A stretch of 64,000 nt of DNA from Daphnia pulex. Lineage: Eukaryota > Arthropoda > Branchiopoda > Diplostraca > Daphniidae. Numbering within the stretch: position 1 is the stretch's first letter; every line of letters begins with the position of its first letter. Positions 44,961 to 57,290 of the stretch are shown here, in pieces. The notes under the pieces are model-generated. The model searched no databases, was not told where the DNA came from, and worked only from the letters and a program-made list of their open reading frames with translations. The stretch lies in contig NC_060023.1 in assembly GCF_021134715.1 (NCBI RefSeq), forward strand, positions 5,952,001-6,016,000. Reading direction: 5' to 3'. A program made the position numbers and the translations under genes.

Positions 44961-45089
44961 CTATTGGTCCGGGGGGCTAATAGCCAAAATAGCTATTGCT
45001 GCCGCCAGGGGGACTCGGGGAAAGGATTCCGCATCACAGCAGCAATAGCTATTTTGGCTATTGGCCCCCGAAATCCGGGGGTCAATAGG
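44961..45089. repeat. Hairpin repeat (MITE-like)
   Basis: Arms share GGGGGCyAATAGCCAAAAT followed by AGCTATTGCTGC: left at 44972-45002, right in reverse complement at 45037-45067. They are flanked by CTATTG at both ends. Each arm also contains the smaller palindrome AATAGC...GCTATT. Confidence 0.75.
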
Positions 45090-45135
45090 CACGGGGAAAT
45101 ATAATCTATACATCGACTAAATGATTCGGGTCTCG

Positions 45136-46213
45136 GACGTTCCGGCCCTATACCATTCCGGCCCTACCATTCCGGCCCCAATTTGGAAAATCACAGGTAG
45201 GGCCGGAAGGGTGTCCTTTCCGGCCCCAATTTTTGAAAACCCTTCCGGCCCCATATTTGAAACTATACCGTATACTAAACTATACCTGCCATGTCTTTTC
45301 CATATAATCGAAAAGGGACCGGGTCAAAGCTCCGCGAAATTGTGTTTTTAGATCCCGAAATAAGCGCGGTATAAAGCGATGGGGCAGTAAATTTAGGGCC
45401 ATAAGTTTACGGCAAATTCTTCTAATTCTTTCATTTCTTCTATACAAGTTAGCTAACCCGCACTTTTGAATTTGTCTAAAAACCGCTTGGGAGAAATGGA
45501 AGCTGCAACCACGAAAACTGACATTAGGAAACACAGTGGAGAAGGCTCCCCACAGCCCTGACTCAAAATCAAGACTAACAGCTACTAAACGTAAAGTGCC
45601 GAATGGCCCTAGAAGCGAAACAAGTGCGCGTAATAACTTCAAATATGCTATTTTGGTTTTACAGGACATCAGGGCAAACGTGAGAGCATGCTTTTGACTT
45701 CAGAGCACCGTTTTGACATGCTTACCTTTTCTAATCGAGGTATGAACAGCAAAAAGCTGGTAAAAGGGATCAGGGACAATTTGAAATGTGGCATCAACTT
45801 CCCATCGTTTTTCAACCCCCAGTTTTTTAAGTTGGGTGTCGGTCGCCATGATTACAATTCTCTGTAACACCCCTTTCCCGTCAAACCACCTGATGTCCTT
45901 TCGGATAAACTTTTTTGGGACGTGATTTAATTCAAAAGTGAAGTCCAAGTTAGTGGGGGTTTTTGGTCTTAGGCCTTGTCTAGCCCTGTTAATAGCACGT
46001 CCAACATTCCCCATTTAATATTTAGACATTATTTGCAACATTGCCACTAATAAAAAGGTATATTGTGAATACTCTATTTCTAGTAAATATAAAGATGGGG
46101 CCGGAAGGGTTTTCAAAAATTGGGGCCGGAAAGGACACCCTTCTGGCCCTAGCGTAAATTTTCCAAATTTGGGCCGGAATGGTAGGGCCGGAATGGTATA
46201 GGGCCGGAACGTC
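45136..46213 (-). mobile_element. Compact Mutator-like element (MULE) with 121-bp terminal inverted repeats
   Basis: Left TIR 45136-45256 and right TIR 46093-46213 are inverted copies over 121 bp with under ten differences. Both begin GACGTTCCGGCCCTATACCA and are built from repeated 'TTCCGGCCC' units. Long TIRs are typical of MULEs. The 1,078-bp element carries a minus-strand transposase. No clear 8-11 bp target duplication was found; the TIR may extend a little further in degenerate form (GGGnCTnnGACG). Confidence 0.85.
45280..46014 (-). pseudogene. MULE transposase, interrupted by one in-frame TGA
   Basis: Two stretches in the same frame, 46014-45703 and 45699-45280, are separated only by a TGA at 45700-45702. 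The first starts MGNVGRAINRARQGLRPK and contains LGVEKRWEVDATFQIVPDPF, where the Asp of 'vDaTF' is the expected first catalytic Asp. After the stop: SQKHALTFALMSCKT, then AVSLDFESGLWGAFSTVFP (second Asp), and VSFRGCSFHFSQAVFRQIQK, the MULE 'GC.FHf.q...r.v' motif. The total is about 244 codons, shorter than full MULE proteins, with no FLYWCH or zinc-knuckle region. No ATG-to-stop product can include both halves unless the TGA is read through. Confidence 0.85.
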
Positions 46214-47055
46214 ATAGGCCCCAATAGTAGGTATTGCGAAACTAGCAGGCGTAATTATTGTCCTGTTCCTTTTTTGTGATGTAATATCCTGCATTGCCAG
46301 ATCACGAAATAGTCCGTATCACACTCTGTCAATGAAACTCCTCCCATTTCACGAAACTCCTCCCATTTCACACATATAAATATTCTTGTAAAATCAACCA
46401 AATCAGATGTTGAGATAAAATCTAGCACATTATTTGAAGAATTTGATGGGGAATCGGAAGGAATTCACGCAACAACAAACAAACTTGGAATATGAGTTGC
46501 AGCTATCAAAAACGTTTTTTCCCGCCCCTTTTGCACGTACAATAATTCGTAACTAATTAACAACTTTTCTTATCGTTATAAACTTTTGCGCGTTAGTTGG
46601 ACAAACGTCTAAGGAATCGAATAAAGTTTACGACAAGGGCTCAAGTCAATACATGCGAGCCAAACCTGTGCCACAATCTGTAAACTGGTATTCAGCCAAT
46701 CACAGAGCGCCATTGATTCCCTTGGGTTTAAATAATAGTTTTTGGCCCTGTGTTCCTCCCCGCCCATTTATGCCGCTAAAAGCCTTCTATATTTTCAATC
46801 AAGTTGAAAATCTCTCAGGGATAATTATCCTTATCATTGTTTATGTTGACAGATCAAGAATATAATCTTGATATAATACAACTTATCTCGCAACAATTCT
46901 TTTGTATTTTCTTTTCTGTAAGCAGGCTTTTGAAAACTAAAACTATTATGTAGTAACAATGCTCTTTTTTACGTTTGTCACTACACATGTATATGTGTAT
47001 ATGTATATGTATCCATGCCTTTGAACCACAACGATAGCAAAGTAGTGTTACTACT
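46214..47055. other. Unshared sequence between MULE and Merlin-like relic
   Basis: No gene recognised. A (TATATG)n-like stretch lies near 46985-47010. Confidence 0.35.
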
Positions 47056-47059
47056 ATTT

Positions 47060-47800
47060 GAAATTTGATGCGCTTGGGCTGGTAATTTATTTTGACGTTT
47101 GCTTGCTCTGGGTTCTGTATTAGTTGGTGATGGAAAACGTAGATCATCTGCTTCAGGATACTCAATGGGTAAAACAAGAGCTGTTCGAGAAGTGTTTAAC
47201 GATCTCTCAGGAATATCAGATCTTGGAGTCACGTAGGGAGTCACGCAGATGACTCAATCGGGAGTTATTGGGAGCCTCGTGACAACCAGCCTTCTTGAGT
47301 CGGCTTTACCGTTGTTCTTGTAAACGAGATTAAGCTGATCACAGATGTTAATGATCTGGTGGCGTTCGGCTAAACAGGAGGTATCCGGGAAGATGAATTT
47401 ATCTTCTTTTCCACCTACTCCATCAGCAACTCCCGGAAGTCATCGGTGTAGTTATCTAGTTCAGACCCTGATGAACCATAGAGTTCAGGGTGGGCCTCTG
47501 GAATATGGAGGTGGTGGTCGCCTTGCGTGTATCCAACTTTGACACAGTCGTGAGCCATCTTAATAAAATCAGCGAAAGTTTTACCTGGCTCGCCAGCCAG
47601 CTGCCGTTTTAGCATGACAGTAGCCAGGTATCCGTACATGTATAGTTTTGGTCGTCCTCCCTTAATAAAATCCCGTTTAGCGTAAGCACACATGCCGTCT
47701 ACTGTATTGGTATGAACACCGGTAACTGGATCTTTTTAGAATTGGTAGTGATTTACAGTGTTGCGTTCGTATCCCTCTAGACTGTAAATAAATAAAAGTA
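47060..47800 (-). pseudogene. Merlin/IS1595 (ISXO2)-like transposase C-terminal part, copy A
   Basis: The minus strand reads YERNTVNHYQF, a TAA stop, then KDPVTGVHTNTVDGMCAYAK and FIKGGRPKLYMYGYLATVML. This is the 'H.tVNHs..FvDp.TGaHTNtIEg.W...K......' block of DDE_Tnp_IS1595 transposases (Merlin in animals). The Glu of 'TIEG', the third acidic catalytic residue, is Asp here (TVDG). A C-terminal extension continues to YPEADDLRFPSPTNTEP near 47155. The frame also carries later stops. The N-terminal half was not recognised, though a short open frame at 48415-48230 (MSEFSGAIISTLNYRR) may be an upstream exon. Confidence 0.7.
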
Positions 47801-48548
47801 TAGATAACTGCAATCAAATTTTTAAACTACCCTCACTTTAACTTGCTATTACCCATCCAGGAATCTGATAAAATAAGTGTGTTGGGCAGATTAAAATAAT
47901 TAATGATAGGTATAAGAGTTGACGCCTTGCTGTTTTTCACCGAAACTAAAAAACACCGATTGGCCGTGTTGAGTTTTATTTTCTAGAAATCAAACCAAAT
48001 AAATGTATCCAAAACAATAAAATAAACAGGTCCCACGTTCCACAACCCCCAAAACCCAGACACCCTTCCTCATCTTTCCTCTGTTATATTTGCCTGCGAG
48101 ATTGTTATATTGAGATGCGAAGTTGTCCAAAATTTGTAGCCTTTTACTAATAACAATACTTAAACTAGTTTTATTACACGATTATAAAATTTCACTTTAG
48201 TATTTCTTCAAAATTTCTGATTAGAGTTCTCAGAAGACAAATGAATCCCAATCACTTTTTCGTTGACAAGGAATTTCGACTACATCTACTTCTCGTGATA
48301 TGAATTCGGTTAGTTCTATATCTTTGTAAGTTTCTGCTTCTTTAGCTACACCATAAAAAGAACTTAACCTTCTGTAATTAAGGGTAGAGATTATTGCGCC
48401 ACTAAATTCAGACATTTACAGTACCTAATCTCTCAGTGGATTCGTTGTGATGAACCAAGTAAATCATGCCAAAGTAAACAATGCTGACATTGCTGATGAT
48501 GTAGCTTCCATATTTAAAGTTTTTGTTTTGCTTTCAAAACTTTCGACA
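47078..48548. repeat. Duplicated block, copy A, part 2
   Basis: Aligns with 62558-64000 in the same orientation, starting at GGGCTGGTAATTTATTTTGA, and continues at least to the window end of the other copy (ttccatattt at 48519 in this copy). Includes the Merlin-like relic. Confidence 0.9.
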
Positions 48549-48799
48549 AATCCTTTGTTAGCTCCCACTACTAATTAAGAACACCAACTTATAGAAGTAT
48601 AGCGATTAAGTATTAGAAGAAATGGCTGATAATGTGTTGAATCTGAGGACGTTTTTGATTAAGTAGATCGACAATAGCTTTGAATTATACCTTTGGGTTG
48701 ATTGTCGTAACGCTACAGTGTTCAGAGGGAGACTTAATATTTTGATTGCGATTAGCATTTTCAATGGCAAAACATCCGTGTCGACAGCTTTAGTCAATT

Positions 48800-49652
48800 C
48801 AGGATCTTCCTGATTCGGCGAGCAAAGGAGTTAAGGAAGGTGTGGTTGCTGCCTAGTCTGTAGAAGCATGTTGAAGTGGCGTGATCTTTTGCATGGTGCC
48901 ATGGGATGATTCCTGGTTTGGTTTTTATTTGTACACATGGTTTTTTTGAAGCTCGAGAGGTTGTTAAGGAAGTCATTTTCTCAAGTTAATCTAAGAAATG
49001 ATGTTATTTCACCCTTGCATAATTTTTTTTTGATTTTTTTTCCGGAGATAGAACGAGACTAGGCGTTGACCAGTTTGTCCACAGCATCGTTTTCGTCTAT
49101 GCCTACATGGCTGGGGAAACAGTAAAGTCTCTTATGCCATTTAAAAATCGGTTGTTAGGTGGTTGAGTGGATGTAAGAGCTTTAATTACTGCACTGGAGT
49201 CAGAAAATATGGAGTTCCAGAGGAATTTGGTCAAGGAAATAGATGGTGGTTACGGCTTTGTGGATGCCGTAAAGTTCGGCCAAGAACATGCGGAATCCTT
49301 TCGTTAGTTTCCAGTTCTCTGAAACGTCTATATTGGAGATGTAGGTAGTGCAAGTTGAGATCGATGCCTTCATCGAGACGGAGCCGTAAGTGAAAGTGTT
49401 TATGTGGGGTGGGCAAATATTTGCGAGAAGAGAGCTGAAAATGGCAAAAACTGCTAGGTTTTTTTTAAGTAGCTTGAGTTTTGTTGATGGGAAAACATTC
49501 AATGTAAAGGAATAGGGGGAAGGCAGGGTGGGGGTTAGGGAAGAGATTGGTCTGGTATTCTTGATGGTAAACGATTTTAATGGTGGTGGTGGTATATAAG
49601 ATACTGGTTCAAACGCTCTTTTTATTGCATGATGGTAGTGTTCACTTAACAC
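48800..49652 (-). pseudogene. LINE (non-LTR retrotransposon) RNase H and C-terminal fragment
   Basis: The minus strand from 49652 reads into a region with TYGSVSMKASISTCTTYISN, ENWKLTKGFRMFLAELYGIH, then LHIFSDSSAVIKAL and NRFLNGIRDF: the RNase H fold of I/Jockey-type LINEs, including the 'AEL.AI' Glu and 'iFSDS' Asp. After a frame change comes HVGIDENDAVDKLVNA ('H.gi.GNe.AD.lA'). At 48976-48794 IPWHHAKDHATSTCFYRLGS and HTFLNSFARRIRKI match the post-RNase H 'yRLrtGh..l' region. The reverse transcriptase part is missing. It is a truncated dead copy. Confidence 0.8.
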
Positions 49653-52600
49653 CTCTGCAGTAGTTTATCATTCACAAAATTTACTATCATCTTATCTCTG
49701 TGTTTCTTAGAAATTGTTCTCCCTTCTTTTTCGAATGCTGCGACCCAAAAGAAGAAGGCATCGTCCTTGTATAAACAATTTTGTGCAGAATTTTACGGGA
49801 AATTTAATGGTGAAATCCGCAATATTCAAGCTAGCATTAAGTTATTAAAGAAAAACTAAGGGACCCCCCCAGAAATTGTAGTGTTTTTTTCTGATTTTTG
49901 ACATCACTTTTCGGGCAAACCAGACATAAAAAAAAAATCTAATTTTTCGAATGGAATGGCCAGAATAAAAGATCTTTTGGCCGAAGAATAGATCAATATT
50001 TCTACAACTGGATAGCTGTTTCTCGTTATGACTAGTTGTAACTTGTCATGTGCATTCATTGCGTGTAATCCGACTCGGGAGGGAGGAAGTTGAATGATCT
50101 AAACTGCATCTATTGCTGAGGAACCTATACCCCCCAGGACATTCTTAGCCAATTTATTATTAACTGCGCGCTTCGAGATGGCTGTGACGTCACTCCGCGT
50201 GCCAAGAATCGCTCGGAACATGTAAGATGGCGCTAGTAATTAATGCAATAACCCCTCCGAGACGGAGGTCGAATGGCTCGAATTTCCGGAACAAATCCGC
50301 CACATCGCTTCTCTCATCAAAATGTGAATCTTTTTTTTAATTATTATTCTTTTGTGTCATTGTTAACTGATGCGCTGCGCAGCTTATCGTTTTGAAATAA
50401 AATAAATGAAATCTTGGAGGAGAATCAAGCGGGAGGCTAAATCTGTTCAGTTGAGACGATTATATCTTGTGAGGAAGGTCGAAAAGAACTTCTAAAAAAG
50501 GCCGTTGGTATTTGTTTGAGGACTATAAATAAACAAATAGTCCACCCCTCATTCAAACAAAAAAAAATTTAATTTAAGCCTATTAATAATCTTGCAATTT
50601 AAGTACTGCCTTTGCCAGATCAAAAGGTTGAAGTAGCTGTCAAGCAATAACTTTCAACAGCAACCCAAAATTTTGGAAAACACAATGGTCCAATTTTATC
50701 ATTGACTCGACGTTCTCCAATCGTTGGCAGCCTAGAATCCCACCGAATCGATTTAGAACTTGTGTATTGTATCAATTACAACTATAGGCCGCATAGGCCT
50801 ACCGTAAAAAAGTGTTGAGCTTAAAGATGCCAATTAAATATTTGATTACCCCGCCGAGTATACGCTCTTCCGTTCGCTAAATACCACTAGTTTTTTGTTT
50901 TTGTTTTTTTAAATACCCATGGAGTGTTATTCATTCAATTTTCACTTCTACACACTTTGGGCTAGTGAGCCTCCCTGAAAATTGTATGGGTCTGCAATTC
51001 TCATCACGTATAGCTTTGATTGATCTGCCTAATGTCAAGTGATTCAAGTTGCTGTATAGTCCTTATGTAGCGGCGCTCTACGAGTCGATGCTCTCTTCCG
51101 TCCCACACGTGACGGGATGATGTGTGCACTCTTTTTTCCCGAGTCGAAGAAAAGCTCGAACTCTAGACCAGTATTAATAAAAGAGACGTTTCTTTTACGC
51201 TAACTCATTCCGTCCTTGAGTTTTCATCTAGAAACCCTTTTCAGACTTATGAATATACATCCGGAAATATATTTTTACCTTAATACGAAATCTGTTTGTG
51301 TTTTTTATTGTTGTTGTTTTTCCTCGGGTGACGTTTAAAGAACAAAACGTAAAAAGTAATCGAGACGGAAAACCCACTTTATTCCATCGCTACTAGTTGA
51401 AATAAAAATTATAACAAATAAGAAAAACACGTGAGTTGCACAGTCACAGAGAAATGAGTTCAATAGACGTCCGAAAAGGTGCGCTCCTATTTCAAGGGAA
51501 AACAAAAAAATGTGAACAAAAGAGCGCGCATTCAAAACACATGTTATGACGAGAACCCGGTGCTCCGTTGAGAAAGTTACACATGTTTAGTCTCCTTCAC
51601 CATACATAGGGTATCTTTTGTCAGTTCAAATTGTAGAATGAATGAAAAGAAAAGAAAAACTCGGAAAAAATACATCTTCCTGAGCACCTTGCGTCGCATT
51701 TTATTTGTTGAGCCAAGGGAAAATTTATGCGCTGAACCGGTATAAAATATGAAAATAAAATTCAAATATTCAGCTTTTATTATTATTATTATTATTATAA
51801 TTTTTTATAATTTTTTATGATACGGTACAAGATTTTTGCAGTGAAAAAGAGGATGGGTTCTATTGTGAAATTTTCCAGTGGGCGGGTAAAAAAAAAATTA
51901 AAATTGCGCCACCTTTTAGCTCAAAGGCATTTACCTTTACACAGCATAGAGGCCTGACAAGGCTTCTCACCTGCACCCGCCTGCCCCGAATTGACCGTAC
52001 TAGTATCAACGTAACACACATGTATTTTTTTTCGTCTGTCGTGAGCTCATTGAACTCGGATTAATCAAAATTTTCAAACAAGTCAGCCGTTGAGCAATTC
52101 GCGAGGTAAAAATAAAATTGGAATTTATTTTCAATTTAGCTATAAATAAAACAAATTCTGGTGATTAATTGTGTTGACGACAAATTGCAGACGTCAGAAG
52201 ATAGAAAAAGAAAAATGGCCATTCTATAAGCCGGATCTTAATGAGGAATAATCTTAGCTCAGGAATTCCTGAGCCACAGAAATCAGATAAAAGCAAAGTC
52301 TATATATTTTTTCAGACTAAGGAACCTATCAGCTAAAAAAGAAACAATAAAAAATTAAACCTGAGATTAAACCGAGTTTTATACAGTTTTGCCTGTGCAA
52401 GGTGCAACCACTGACCCGGACGAACATCTCTGATTCGTCCCCATCCCAAGTCGTTCAAGTTCAGAACCAGTATGTCCCATATCCTGCATTACAATTAAAT
52501 GATATTTAACTGCAATTTTCATAGCTACTTTCGATAACTTAACATGATAGACAACACACGAACGAGCTTTCACTCGTTACACAGTATGAAGCACGTGGCT

Positions 52601-54350
52601 GTAGAACACATACCATCAACTGCTGTGCGGCAGGACACACCAATGCACTCACTGTACCAGTCCCTCAAATATTCAGACGCTTTAACCACAAGGCTACGAG
52701 GGTTTGACAATGTGTCACTTTGAAAGTCTAATACTCAATATAATATGTAGGAAAATGGTTACATGGATCAACTCCACTCTAAGTGTCTGCTCCGTACTTT
52801 CTAAGCTCTGAATGAAATTAACATTAGCCTACAACTTTCAATTTAAGTTGGTCATGAATTTTCATTTTGTATGAATTTATTTGTTTAGATTTTATACGTT
52901 CGATCGTTTGAAGCCGACTTTTCCTTGCTCAGTTGCTCTCACTTGCCAATCGACCAGACAAGCGCTTAATTATTTGATGTCCGTGGATGCCTTAATGAGA
53001 GCAGATAGAAAAAAAGAAAACTGGTAGTACTTGTGCATTTGAATAAGCATTGTATTCTTCTTCAATCTTATACAAGGGACATTCCGGTACTGAATCTAAA
53101 TGAATCCATGGACGATGCGAATGCTCAGCATCTGTTGTTTTTCTTAAGGATTACGACGACATTTTTTGTAGGAACACCCAACGGAGGACGATTGTGTTGT
53201 TATGGGCAATGTTGATTTTAATTTTTTAATTTTAGTGTTGTTGATTTTAATATATACCGGTGTCCGCTCGAGCGCGCGTAAAACGAAATTCCCGCGCGTT
53301 TCAGTAGGATCCCACCACACGCCTTAATTCTTTAACGGAACGTAATAACAATGTCCGGCTGGAATGCCGTGCGATTTTGCGCCTGTGGAGAGAACTGGAG
53401 ATCCGACAGGTCAGTCCGGATGCAATAACGCCGATAGAACCACAATCCGAACCGAGTCGTTTATGTAAAAATAAAATAAATAAAATAAAAGTTCCAACTT
53501 TTGTTTTCCCTCTTGAAGAAAAACAACCGAAAATAAACGCAATAATAAAACTAATCATTTAAAAAAAATTACAATACAAAAAAAAGTCTTCTCACTATAC
53601 ATAATAATATGCTGAACCCAAATGAAAAACTTGGCGTGTTGTGTGTTTTGTTGAATTGTTAGACTGAGAAAAAGATGGAAGAATAATGGACACATGAAAG
53701 GCGATTGTTGCAGGATGGCACTGAAAACAACAGCCGGCCCCATGACATTTACGTCATTCCTTTTCTGGGGGAAATTTTGAAATTATTTTTTTCAGCGGAA
53801 GGATATAAACGAATGATTCAGTGGAAAAATAAAAGATGGTGTCCGCCATGTCGAAATGTAATAAAAAAGAAAACGAATTTATTTAATAATCCATTTTAAA
53901 AATTGCCGACTAATAATGAGCTGATCTAATAATCAGATTTCAAAAATTAAAAAAATAAAATAATAACAGGTAATCTAGCGCGTGGAACATAAAAATATTA
54001 TTTCTGGAATCATTTAATTATTAAAAAAAAAAGTGTACTGTTGGTATCCAGCCGTAGAATAACACTGACGACGTTTCTAGTAGTCGATTCTTTCATTGGC
54101 GGGTGGAAATGTGTAGTAAAGCAGACAAAATTAATTAGGGCATTTTTTGAAATAACAAGTTTTCTGTTTTTTGTCGCAAGTTCTGATAAAAAAATTGTAT
54201 ATTTTTCTAAGGGCTTGTAAACCCAAAATTTTCGCACAAAATGAACTCAGTGAGGCCAGTTTCATCTGCATGGGTTTATCTATATGAAACTTTGAACTCT
54301 GATGGAAAATGTCAAGTATAAATATTTTGTTGTTATTTGTAGATGTATTT
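49653..54350. other. Gene-poor region
   Basis: 4.7 kb with no recognised gene on either strand. It includes a (TTA)n stretch near 51777-51800 and a moderate-GC segment at 51060-51240 that might be part of a solo LTR (AATAAAAGAGACG near 51177). Open frames here are short and without motifs. Confidence 0.45.
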
Positions 54351-55015
54351 CATTACTCTTGTCTCACGTTACCCTTTGAATTTTTACATGCAGAAGGAAT
54401 TAGACAGAAAGGAAAATGAAGGATGTGCAGAATTCATTGTTAACCATGATTAGTAGACTTCACCAAGGAATTGGTTTGGCAGAAGCTCTTCAATGACACA
54501 CGAAATAGAATAACCCCCAATTTGTGGTCAAGATTTGAAGAATTCTGGTTATGAAATTAACTATAGAGAGGCTGTTAAACACTGACGTAAAAAGCCTTCA
54601 GCATTACTTCTTCTTGTTGGATCGCCTGTCGGGAAATGCCATGCCAAAATCATTTGACCAATATCCTCAGTGCAATTTTGCTGCCTCGGATTCCACCAAA
54701 AATTGAATGCTGTGTGAATTTCTTCTACAGACAAGCTTTCAGAGCATTCATGTCTTTAGAACAAAGGTATTTTAACTTTGGTATTATTATTGTTCTAAAG
54801 TAGGTAGAAGAATTGAATTTTGTAATTACTTCTTTCTACTCAAGATGGAGATGAGTCTGGTGATGTTATCACTCACTGTTCAGGGTGTGACCAAGAAATT
54901 GATCAGCGTGAATGTAATGTCATTCTAGACAATTGTCATAACAACCACAAGTAGAAAAAAAAAACATTTCTTTTATTATGTTTCAGTACATTTGATTGTA
55001 TTTGTATTTTTTTTT
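54351..55015 (+). other. Coding-like debris left of duplicated block B
   Basis: Plus-strand fragments such as RLSGNAMPKSFDQYPQCNFA (about 54625) and a short Cys-containing segment HCSGCDQEIDQRECNVI (about 54880) look like broken exons, probably of a transposon. No family recognised. Confidence 0.25.
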
Positions 55016-57290
55016 GCCAAAACTGCTAATGGATCTTCATACAATTTTGAAAAACTAGATAACAATTCCAAAAAATGTCTGTCAAAATAATGTTACATAT
55101 ATATTACTGGGGAAGACACTATATATCACCTCAAGTCAATTGACGAAATAATACGATCACGGATAGCTCCAAGATTTGGGAAAACTCTATGTTTCAGTTG
55201 TTTTTAAAGCTTTGTCAGCAGAGGCAGAACTATTTCCAATCCTAGGAAACACCCCTTTTCGCCCTAAAAATATCAATTAATCCTGCAAAGGGCTATATTC
55301 GTTAAAAAGTTCAATGTCTTTCAATCGAAGTACACTAAATAAAGTGTTAGCTATCTCTAATCTTTTGTAATTACTGATGAATGACCAAAGGCTTTCATAG
55401 GTGGTATTCAACCTTGTTGCACATGGAGTCTTGATAGCTACTCCTAAATATATGTATCATATGAGATCAAATATTCACGACATCTTAATATTTACTCGAC
55501 AAACTAAAGGCTTCTCTTGCCTGCTTAGAAGCTGTAACCAATCGTCCAGTCTTGTTCCACAGGCCAGTTATTTTACTCATTGCTTTCCTTAAAGCATTCT
55601 ATTTTGGAAATGACTTAATATCAATGTTAATGAAACAAGTGTCGGCACTTGCGCTGTAAAATTGAGAGTATGAGAATATGAGATGCACACCTGAATACCA
55701 AACAATTTTCAATTGTATCAATTTTAATTTCAAAAGAAAAAAGAAAATATTTAACCTGATATGTGTTCGAAGTATTACATATAGATCATATTTTTTCAAA
55801 TTGTAACAAATCAAATGTCTCTGTTGTTCGTGAAGCGGACTCATTTATCTCATTTACTTCATCCTCCATGTCATTAATTTGTGAAATTAAAGCAATAACT
55901 TCGTCATCCATGTCAGAATCTTCATCTTGTAAGAGATTATCTGTAGCTTTTTGGGCCATATCAGCCTACATTTCAATTATGAAAAATGTTAAGTACAACT
56001 TATGCAAAGAGCAAATGAGAATCTACTTACAAAAAATTCCTTAAATGCCTTTACAAAATTAGATCCATTACCAGTGACTATTTGGTGGACTTAAGTATGT
56101 AATGCAAATTCCTCTAAAATCGAATCTATCATTTTTGAAATTTTGTCGTAAGTGTGGGTACCTAACTCAACAAAGCAAAGGTTCACGAATCAGAAAAAAA
56201 ATGAGAAAATAATATTTGTACCTGGAAATCTCTTGCAGGCAACACCTGCCGATTTTCTATCTATTTTACCCTTATTATCTGTTATTAGCCAATGTGCCGT
56301 TACATCCACGAAACTACGCTTATTGGAACCCCAAATATCGGCAGTCAAACAAACTTCAGTGACCAAATTAATTCAACTTTGAGGTTATCTTTAAATTTGA
56401 TGTAGGCTTTTGCAACCATTTTTTTTAGTCGGAACACTGCAAACCTCTACTCTTGGATCTATTTCCTTGAAAAGGACACGAAAATAACAGGATTTTACTG
56501 TGGATAGAGGCCACCCATCAGCTACTTAGATAGTGAAAAATTCGCTGATTTATCCGATATTGAACAGATGGCAACATCTTTCTTTTTTTGTTCTTTCTTT
56601 CTTGAAATCGTTACTGGATTCAGAGTTTTCAATATCTTTTCTTTATGTAATCTTTTAGAAGAAGGCAAATAAAAAGAATCTGGTGAACGGTCTCGTTTCT
56701 TTACTGTGCTTAACTTCACAATGTTCTCCTTATATGTAGTATACACTCTAACATGTTTCTATTTCGAAAATCAAGTATTAGTTTTACCATTTCTTGAGAA
56801 AATATATAATATCAAACTTACGGATTTAAGATGTCTGACCCAATTAGACGGATTACCATAATGCACACGAGATTTCAACCCACAAGTTTTAACTTTTTCT
56901 TTTTTGTCGCACTACAGAACTGGCATTTCGATCAAAAGTGAATTCTTCAATCACTTCAGGACTCATTGGGAAAAATTAAAAAACCCCGCCTTCATACCAA
57001 GATCCATATATGATAACTCCAAATTTGCGTTAGCAATTGTAACACCAGATATAATTTTATGTAAGTAGCAGAAAATAGTTTTCTGCTATAGCCCAATAAA
57101 AATATGCAAGTGTGGTCAGATTTTTTTACGTTGACTGAAAAATTGCGATTTTTCGCTTTCTTGAGGTCAAACGTGAACGTCAAAAGTCAGCAAACTTTTT
57201 TTTCATACGTCAAGGTCAAAGTCAACGTCAAAATCTAGGAAAAAAATTACTTAAGTCGTGACTTAAGTCGAAAAATTAATAAAGTAAAAA
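55016..57290 (-). pseudogene. hAT-superfamily transposase, copy B (5'-truncated block, inactivated)
   Basis: Near-identical to hAT copy A but missing everything equivalent to 39485-39899, so the C-terminal dimerisation domain is gone. It shares with copy A the in-frame TAA before 'VHQIVTGNGSN' (56090-56095) and the acidic QDEDSDMDDEVIAL segment. The BED zinc-finger segment is damaged by a small deletion near 56890. The iteron region (57170-57290) carries an extra ACTTAAGTCGTG unit relative to copy A. Confidence 0.85.

Noticed and set aside
46015-46294. Minus-strand frames rich in Pro/Gly near 46.1 kb
   Set aside because: Read through the MULE terminal inverted repeat, not protein-coding.
50186-50193. 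TGACGTCA (CRE palindrome)
   Set aside because: Isolated 8-mer in a gene-poor region with no associated promoter.
51060-51240. Possible solo LTR (AATAAAAGAGACG, GC-rich left part)
   Set aside because: No target duplication, no second copy and no primer-binding site visible in the window.
53340-53562. GC-rich segment with open frames on both strands
   Set aside because: No domain or conserved motif, and no splice or promoter context.
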